From Actinocorallia sp039871655 (GTDB taxonomy: Bacteria; Actinomycetota; Actinomycetes; Streptosporangiales; Streptosporangiaceae), in contig NZ_JBDPLZ010000009.1 in assembly GCF_039871655.1 (NCBI RefSeq), positions 62,001-126,000 on the forward strand: DNA of 64,000 nucleotides, given 5' to 3'. A model generated the notes under the pieces. That model did no database searches. It had not been told where the DNA came from and saw only the letters and a list, made by a program, of their open reading frames with translations. Below are positions 58,620 to 64,000 of the stretch, one piece after another (within the stretch, counting starts at the first letter, position 1; each line of letters begins with the position of its first letter). The position numbers and the translations under genes were made by a program.

Positions 58620-59480
58620 ATGACGTCGTTGGTGAGACTCCGGCTGGACATCAGCTATGACGGAGCGGACTTCGCGGGCTGGGCGCGCCAGCCCGAGCAG
58701 CGCACCGTCCAGGGGGTCGTCGAGGACGCGCTGGCCCGGATCATGCGGCTGGACCCGCCGCCCGTCCTGACCGTCGCGGGCCGCACGGACTCCGGGGTGC
58801 ACGCGACGGGGCAGGTCGCGCACGTGGTGGTCCCGGCTCCGGCCTACCAGCAGATCAGCAGGGCGATGTCGCGCCGGCTGGCCGCCGTGCTCCCGCCGGA
58901 CGTGCGGGTGCGCGAGGTGGCCCTGGCCCCGGAGGGCTTCGACGCCCGGTTCTCGGCGCTGCGCAGGCGCTACGAGTACCGCGTCAGCGACGAGCCGACG
59001 GGTGTGGCGCCGCTGCGCCGCCGGGACACGGTCTGGCATCCGCGCCCGCTGGACGTCGGTCGGATGAACGAAGCGTCGGCGCTGCTGGTCGGCGAGCACG
59101 ACTTCGCCGCGTACTGCCGTAAGCGCGAGGGCGCCACCACGATCCGCAGGCTGCTGAGGTACGAGTGGGAGCGCCGGGAGGAGCGGCTGGCGGTGGCGAC
59201 GGTCGAGGCCGACGCGTTCTGCCACTCGATGGTCCGGGCGCTCGTCGGAGCGGTGCTGTCGGTCGGCGACGGCCGCCGCCCGGTGGAGTGGCCGCGTGAG
59301 GTGCTGCTGGCCGGGATGCGGGACTCGGCGGTGAAGGTGGCCCCGGCGCACGGGCTGATCCTGGTAGAGGTCGTCTATCCCGCGGACCACGAACTGGCCG
59401 GCCGGGCGCTGGAGACCCGCAGGGTCCGGACGCTCGCCCAGCCGGCGCTGCCCGTGGTCCCCTCGCCTAGCGCTTCTTGA
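58620..59480 (+). CDS. truA: tRNA pseudouridine(38-40) synthase
   Basis: 286 aa. Catalytic Asp in AGRTDSGVHATGQ, plus the LRLDISYDGADFAGWARQP start and FCHSMVRALVGAVLSVGDG. Modifies the anticodon arm of tRNAs. ATG at 58620 is chosen by family start; a frame opening 29 codons earlier gives unrelated residues and runs through the terminator region. Its last 14 bases overlap the opposed gene at 59467. Confidence 0.95.
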   Translation: MTSLVRLRLDISYDGADFAGWARQPEQRTVQGVVEDALARIMRLDPPPVLTVAGRTDSGVHATGQVAHVVVPAPAYQQISRAMSRRLAAVLPPDVRVREVALAPEGFDARFSALRRRYEYRVSDEPTGVAPLRRRDTVWHPRPLDVGRMNEASALLVGEHDFAAYCRKREGATTIRRLLRYEWERREERLAVATVEADAFCHSMVRALVGAVLSVGDGRRPVEWPREVLLAGMRDSAVKVAPAHGLILVEVVYPADHELAGRALETRRVRTLAQPALPVVPSPSAS

Positions 59481-60810
59481 GGGGCTCGTTGACGTAGGCG
59501 AGGAAGGAACGGGCCGCCGCGGAGAGCTCCTTGGGCTGCTTGGCGGGCTTGGTGCCGTCCAGGTACTGCGCGTAGGCGTACAGGACGTAGCGCCCGTAGG
59601 TGTCCAGGGCGGTGTGGCCGCCGGTCTTGGTGATCGCCTTGGAGTTCTTGCCGGGCAGCGCCACGAACCAGTTGCCCTTGCGTGCAGGGGTACCCGCCTT
59701 CTGGACGGCGAGCGCGACCTTCTTGACCGGCATGGCCACGACGCCGACGGTGACGCCGATCTTCTTGTTGCCGGTGACGTACGTCGCGCGGACCAGGCCC
59801 TGGCACTTCTGCTTCACCAGGATCCTGGCCATGGCGCCGTTGGCGGCGTAGTCGCAGCGCAGGTTGAGCGACTTGCGGTCCATGACGAAGTCGCGCCCGT
59901 CCAGCCGGAGCTTCTTGATCGGGAAGATCTCGCCCATGGTCAGCGGCTCGGGGTCGGTCTTGGCGCTGTCCACGGACGGGGCGGCGGGTCCGGCCGAGGG
60001 GCCGGGCGTCGGAGCGGAGGTCGAGGGCTGAGGGGGCGGGGCAGAGGTCTGGGCCGCCATCGGGGTGCCCTCGGGCTTGGAGTCCTTCCCCGCGTCCTCT
60101 CCGGTGAGCAGCACGTAGGCGGCGCCGGCGACGGCGAGGGCGGGCACGAGCGCCAGCGCGACGTACAGCAGCGTGCGCTTGCGCCTGGGCGGCGGAGGTG
60201 CGGGCAGCGGTTCGAGGGCCGTGGAGGGGGACTGGTGGTCCGCGGGGGGCACGGGAGCCACCGGGGGGCGGGCCGCCAGGTCGACGATGGTCTGGCCGGG
60301 GTTCCCTCCGCCGGGCCGGGCCGCGGCCCCGTCCCCGGCGGGCGGGACCCAGGACGCGGGGGAGTCCAGCAGCCGCTGCTCCGCCTGGGCCTGGTCGTGC
60401 GCGGCGGGGGCCTGCAGGTCGGTCACGGTCCGGGTGGCGTCCTGCGTCGGTGGGGTGAAGGCCACGGCGGAAGGATCCTCCCAGGAGAGGTCGGTGACGG
60501 TGGCGGTGGCGTCCGAGCCGCCACCGCCGTCGTTCGCGCCGGGGCGCAGGGTGGGCGGGACCGCGCGGCGGGTGTCGACCGAGGGCACGCCGGGACCCGC
60601 CACCAGGACACCCGGAGGCTCGGTCTCGGCGCCCCTCGGGGCGGCCGAGCTCCACCAGGGTGCGCTGGGCGGGCCCTGCACCGGCGGGCCGCCTGGGGCG
60701 GTGGCCGTGGCGGGCTGGTCGGTGCGTTGGCCGATGCTCGGCGGAGCGGAGGGAACCGACGTGGTGTCGGTGGCCTCGGCGCCGGGCGGGCCGTCGTCAG
60801 GACCGGACAT
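59467..60810 (-). CDS. Pro-rich single-pass membrane protein
   Basis: 447 aa. A long Pro/Ala/Thr-rich cytoplasmic part (1-205) with three short TVTDL/TIVDL motifs, one transmembrane helix (about 212-235, LLYVALALVPALAVAGAAYVLL), a Ser/Pro linker, and a C-terminal domain (about 295-447) with two Cys that opens with LTMGEIFPIKKL. The domain is homologous to that of the upstream gene at 60863 (LTLGEVFRKKRF) and more remotely to the gene at 2432. No Shine-Dalgarno; TACGCT (60819-60824) eight bases before the ATG suggests leaderless transcription as well as read-through. Confidence 0.75.
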   Translation of the reverse strand: MSGPDDGPPGAEATDTTSVPSAPPSIGQRTDQPATATAPGGPPVQGPPSAPWWSSAAPRGAETEPPGVLVAGPGVPSVDTRRAVPPTLRPGANDGGGGSDATATVTDLSWEDPSAVAFTPPTQDATRTVTDLQAPAAHDQAQAEQRLLDSPASWVPPAGDGAAARPGGGNPGQTIVDLAARPPVAPVPPADHQSPSTALEPLPAPPPPRRKRTLLYVALALVPALAVAGAAYVLLTGEDAGKDSKPEGTPMAAQTSAPPPQPSTSAPTPGPSAGPAAPSVDSAKTDPEPLTMGEIFPIKKLRLDGRDFVMDRKSLNLRCDYAANGAMARILVKQKCQGLVRATYVTGNKKIGVTVGVVAMPVKKVALAVQKAGTPARKGNWFVALPGKNSKAITKTGGHTALDTYGRYVLYAYAQYLDGTKPAKQPKELSAAARSFLAYVNEPLKKR

Positions 60811-60862
60811 GGACGTACAGCGTAGTCAAACCAGTAGAGATCTGGAGCCGCCGCCAAGGAAT

Positions 60863-62614
60863 TCAGCGTCCGGGTTTACCTGTCTCGTCGCGAATGTTCA
60901 GGGCGGGGCCGAGGTTGCTGCCCACGACCGTGCTCTGCGCGAACGTCTGCGCCGCCTTCTTGTGCTTGGCGGGGATGGCCTTGCCGTCCGGCAGCTGCAC
61001 CCAGGTCATGATCAGGTAGTGGCCGCGGGTCCAGGCCGCGCCCAGGGCGTCGCCCTGCCCGATCTTGCTGGTGACGCCCTTGGCCGGAAGCGCGACCACG
61101 TAGGCGTCCTTCGCCGTCGCGGCCTTGGCGGCCTTGGAGGCGGCCGAGGCGGTGGAGAGGTTGGCCACGCCGACCGTCCCGATCATCTTGCCGCCCGCGG
61201 TGGTGAAGGTGGCGCGCAGGAACTGGGTGCACTTGCCCTTGGCCAGCGCCGACCGCAGCGCCGTGCCGCTGACCGCGTCCTTGCAGGAGGACTTCTTGCG
61301 GATGGTCATCACATAGGTGATGCCCTTCTCGGTGAAGCGCTTCTTGCGGAAGACCTCGCCCAGGGTCAGCGGCCGGGGGTCGGTCTTGCGGCTCTCCAGC
61401 AGGCCGCCCCCGGCGGCGGGCTCGCTCGGCTGCGCGGACGCCGCGGGGTCGCCGTTCTGGCTCGGGGTGGTCTTCGCCGCCGGGACGTCCGACGAGTTCG
61501 CCGCGTTCTCCCCGTTCTCCTTCTTGCCGTTGAGCAGCACGAATCCGGCGACCAGCGCGACCGCGACGACCAGGACGCCGCCGAAGATCAGGGGCTTGCG
61601 GTTCGCCTTGCCCTTGCCCTCGTCCCCGAAACCGGGAGCGCCTTCGGCCGGCCACTGCTCGCCCGGCCCGAAGCCGTCACCGCCCTGCGGCCACGAGGCG
61701 GCCTGCTGCGGGCCGGTGTAACCGTCGTGGGGAGGCTGGCCCGGCTGGCCCAGCGGGGGCATCGGCTGAGGGCCGCTGAGGTCGCCGTAGGGCTGCTGCT
61801 GTTCGTAAGGCCGCTGCTCGAAGGACTGGGGCTGCTCGTAAGGCTGGTCGAAGGACTGGCCGTAAGGCTGCTCGTAGGGCTGCTCATAAGGCTGCTGGTC
61901 CTGCCAGGCCGGCTGGGGGGAGAGCGACTGCGCTCCGGTGAAGGGCTGTGACGCCAGGGCGCCCTCGGGCGCTTCATAGGAGGGAGGCTCATAGGCCGGC
62001 GGGTCATAGGGAGGGAACGCTTGGGTTCCGCCAGGAGCCTCGTAGGGCTGCGCGGAAAGAGCTCCGCTGGGAGCGTCGAAGGTGCCCGCGGAGGGCTGCG
62101 GGACGTCCTGGGGCTCGTGCGGGTCGTAGGCCTGGGAGGAGTCGTAGAGGGGCAGCGCGTGGGTGCCGTTGGAAGGCTCGTAAGACTGCTGGGCGGAGTC
62201 GTCCCAAGAGGTGGCCAGCGGGCCGCTGGGGCCGTCCAGCGGGCCCTCCGGCCAGCCGGACTGCCCGGCGGAGGTCTCGGGGAAGGCGGAGTGGGCTCCG
62301 GTGCCCTGCCCGCTGAAGGGGGGCGGCGCCGAGAGCGGGTCGTCGTTCCACGAGGGCTGTGATTCCGCCCACTCGGGTGCGGCGGGGGGCTGCGGCGGCG
62401 CCGCGGCGCTCTCCAGCCAGGAGCCGGACTGGCCCTGCTGCGGCTCGGCGGCCCAGCCCGTGGGGCCGGACTCCGTGCCGTGCCACGAGGCGGCCTCCTG
62501 GTCCTCGGACGGCTGCTGCGGGACCGGCGCACTCAACGGGTGCCGGGACCAGGGGTCGGTCTCCGGCGGAGTGCTGTCCCACGGCGGCTGGTCGTTGTCA
62601 CCCGGATAACCCAT
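60863..62614 (-). CDS. Pro/Gln/Ser-rich single-pass membrane protein, paralogue
   Basis: About 583 aa from ATG at 62614 (MGYPGDNDQPPWD); an open frame 19 codons longer is less likely. The first 345 residues are Pro/Gln/Ser/Tyr-rich, with YEQP and QPYEQPYEQP repeats, then a transmembrane helix (about 350-370, PLIFGGVLVVAVALVAGFVLL), a linker and a domain (about 415-570) starting PLTLGEVFRKKRF with two Cys and ending GSNLGPALNI. Clearly paralogous to the gene after it, 52 bases away. Unknown family. Confidence 0.75.
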   Translation of the reverse strand: MGYPGDNDQPPWDSTPPETDPWSRHPLSAPVPQQPSEDQEAASWHGTESGPTGWAAEPQQGQSGSWLESAAAPPQPPAAPEWAESQPSWNDDPLSAPPPFSGQGTGAHSAFPETSAGQSGWPEGPLDGPSGPLATSWDDSAQQSYEPSNGTHALPLYDSSQAYDPHEPQDVPQPSAGTFDAPSGALSAQPYEAPGGTQAFPPYDPPAYEPPSYEAPEGALASQPFTGAQSLSPQPAWQDQQPYEQPYEQPYGQSFDQPYEQPQSFEQRPYEQQQPYGDLSGPQPMPPLGQPGQPPHDGYTGPQQAASWPQGGDGFGPGEQWPAEGAPGFGDEGKGKANRKPLIFGGVLVVAVALVAGFVLLNGKKENGENAANSSDVPAAKTTPSQNGDPAASAQPSEPAAGGGLLESRKTDPRPLTLGEVFRKKRFTEKGITYVMTIRKKSSCKDAVSGTALRSALAKGKCTQFLRATFTTAGGKMIGTVGVANLSTASAASKAAKAATAKDAYVVALPAKGVTSKIGQGDALGAAWTRGHYLIMTWVQLPDGKAIPAKHKKAAQTFAQSTVVGSNLGPALNIRDETGKPGR

Positions 62615-62826
62615 GTTGCGGAGCCTATCGGTCGTTTCGAGGTGCCCTTCGGCCCGAGTTCGTCCCACCATGACATGGATGGAGTCTCCGTGCAGCTCAT
62701 TCGGCCCACAGGGGGAGAGCCATCGGGCATACTGAAGGCATACTGTCAGAGGCAGGATCGGCGCCCGTAGCTGCCCGTACCGTATCCGGAGACACCCGGA
62801 CGGAGCGGTGATATGCGGGTGCTACT

Positions 62827-62855
62827 TTGCCCATGCTCCAGAGCTTGGGTATCCT
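62827..62855 (+). promoter_or_regulatory. Promoter of rplM-rpsI
   Basis: TTGCCC (62827-62832), 17 bases, TATCCT (62850-62855), fitting TANNNT. It leaves about 100 bases of untranslated leader before rplM. Confidence 0.6.
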
Positions 62856-62961
62856 GCTCCTTTGTATGTGTCGGGTTGCCAGTCAGGCATGCACACCGGC
62901 ACCCGGTCCGGATCATCCGAAGGGCCGATCCCAACAGTCGACAGAAACGAAGGCTTACGCC

Positions 62962-63405
62962 GTGCGCACGTACACCCCTAAGCCCGCTGACGTGCAGCGT
63001 CAGTGGCACGTCATCGACGCGACCGATGTCGTGCTGGGTCGCCTTGCCAGCCAGGTCGCGATCCTGCTTCGGGGCAAGCACAAGCCGATCTACGCTCCCC
63101 ACGTTGACACCGGTGACTTCGTCATCATCATCAACGCCGACAAGGTCTCGCTCAGCGGTAAGAAGCTCGAGCAGAAGAAGGCCTACCGTCACTCGGGTTA
63201 CCCGGGTGGTCTGCGCGCCGTCGCCTACAAGGACCTGCTCGAGAAGCACCCCGAGCGGGCCGTCGAGAAGGCGATCAAGGGCATGCTGCCGAAGAACAAG
63301 CTCGGTCGCGCGATGTTCGGCAAGGTGAAGGTCTACGCGGGCCCGAACCACCCGCACACCGCCCAGCAGCCGGTGCCGTTCGAGATCACGCAGGTCGCCC
63401 AGTAG
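62962..63405 (+). CDS. rplM: Ribosomal protein L13
   Basis: 147 aa from GTG; RTYTPKPADVQRQWHVIDATD is the actinobacterial start, so earlier in-frame starts are rejected. Ends AQQPVPFEITQVAQ. Early assembly protein of the 50S subunit, paired with rpsI as usual. Confidence 0.97.
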   Translation: MRTYTPKPADVQRQWHVIDATDVVLGRLASQVAILLRGKHKPIYAPHVDTGDFVIIINADKVSLSGKKLEQKKAYRHSGYPGGLRAVAYKDLLEKHPERAVEKAIKGMLPKNKLGRAMFGKVKVYAGPNHPHTAQQPVPFEITQVAQ

Positions 63406-63512
63406 ATCTGGCCTCTGTGCCGGCTCCACCGTCCAAAAAGAGGCCGCTGGGGCGCCCTGGGAGCTCGAGTCAGGGTCCGCCGCCCCGGTTAGAAGACCAC
63501 ACAAGGAGAATC

Positions 63513-64000
63513 GTGGCTGAGACCACCGAGACGTTCGACGACAACGTCTCCTACGAGGACGTCCCGTCCGAGTACACCACCGAGTCCGCGGTGGAAGAAG
63601 AGAACGTCGTGCGGGTGCCGGCCGCGACCGGCCCGGCGTCGGCGACCGGCCGCCGCAAGGAGGCGATCGCCCGCGTGCGCATCGTCCCCGGCTCCGGAAA
63701 CTGGACGGTCAACGGCCGCACCCTCGAGGGCTACTTCCCGAACAAGGTGCACCAGCAGCTCGTCAACGAGCCCTTCGTCACGCTCGGCCTCGAGGGCCAG
63801 TGGGACGTCATCGCCCGCATCAACGGCGGCGGTGTGACCGGTCAGGCCGGCGCCCTGCGCATGGGGATCTCCCGGGCGCTGCAGATCTCCGACCCGGACA
63901 ACCGCCCCGCCCTGAAGAAGGCCGGCTTCCTCACCCGTGACCCGCGGGCCAAGGAACGCAAGAAGGCCGGTCTCAAGAAGGCCCGTAAGGCTCCGCAGTA
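63513..64000 (+). CDS. rpsI: Ribosomal protein S9, 3' end beyond the window
   Basis: 162 complete codons from GTG (AAGGAG nine bases before), cut by the window edge after APQ; only a few codons should be missing because S9 proteins end KAPQYSKR. An acidic N-terminal extension (about 35 aa) precedes the core TGRRKEAIARVRIVPGSG; the C-terminal basic tail that touches P-site tRNA begins at TRDPRAKERKKAGLKKARKA. Confidence 0.95.
   Translation, partial: MAETTETFDDNVSYEDVPSEYTTESAVEEENVVRVPAATGPASATGRRKEAIARVRIVPGSGNWTVNGRTLEGYFPNKVHQQLVNEPFVTLGLEGQWDVIARINGGGVTGQAGALRMGISRALQISDPDNRPALKKAGFLTRDPRAKERKKAGLKKARKAPQ

Noticed and set aside
62615..62671. N-terminal extension of the 60863 gene
   Set aside because: The 19 extra residues lack a ribosome binding site and the low-complexity protein proper starts at MGYPGDNDQ.

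Overview
This is a high-GC, gene-dense chromosomal segment with many GTG starts, 1-11 bp gene overlaps and actinobacterial marker genes: mycosin/Ecc type VII secretion genes, MurT-GatD, Zn-type S14/S4/L36, and the secY-adk-map-infA-rpmJ-rpsM-rpsK-rpsD-rpoA-rplQ-truA order. It is certainly an actinomycete. The combination of a type VII locus, Pro/Gln-rich membrane proteins and the style of the ribosomal proteins suggests Streptosporangiales (Streptosporangium/Nonomuraea/Actinomadura-like), but the genus is an inference. I saw no rRNA, tRNA, CRISPR array, insertion sequence or prophage.

Layout. (1) 1-2.4 kb: a membrane-anchored thioredoxin, then a sulfur operon (DUF4395, rhodanese sulfurtransferase, DUF1416/SseC) headed by a leaderless 28-codon leader peptide with two Cys codons and closed by a strong terminator. 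(2) 2.4-10 kb: a Pro-rich membrane protein, then a four-gene operon of two DUF3558-like membrane proteins, a Ser/Thr kinase with two Mce-associated/NTF2-like external domains, and a mycosin. (3) 10-28 kb: a type VII (ESX-like) secretion locus with eccC diverging from eccD-eccB, a WXG100 pair, two further helical/PPE-like candidates, a second mycosin, an EspI-like MinD ATPase, a DUF6177-like protein split over two overlapping genes, a membrane protein with a decayed P-loop, and a HerA-like ATPase. (4) 28-36 kb: two paralogous zinc-ribbon/Pro-Gln-rich/one-TM proteins, MurT-GatD (amidation of the lipid II stem peptide), a small acidic protein, a DsrE protein and a Gln-rich tail-anchored protein. 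(5) 36-59.5 kb: the str, S10, spc and alpha operons (rpsL to rplQ) with fusA, tuf, secY, adk, map and infA, ending in truA. A DUF1707 gene and a minus-strand helix-turn-helix-like gene break the series between map and infA. (6) 59.5-64 kb: two more Pro-rich one-TM proteins on the minus strand, then rplM and the 5' part of rpsI, cut by the window edge.

How the parts may work together. The Ecc proteins would form the export channel, the mycosins its membrane proteases, and the three small helical proteins, all with a C-terminal YxxxE motif, its substrates. Placing the Ser/Thr kinase four bases inside the mycosin gene, with two putative external sensor proteins in the same operon, suggests that export is under phosphorylation control; this is an inference. 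Seven Pro/Gln-rich single-pass membrane proteins, in four sequence groups, flank the secretion and translation genes and are the least understood part of the window.
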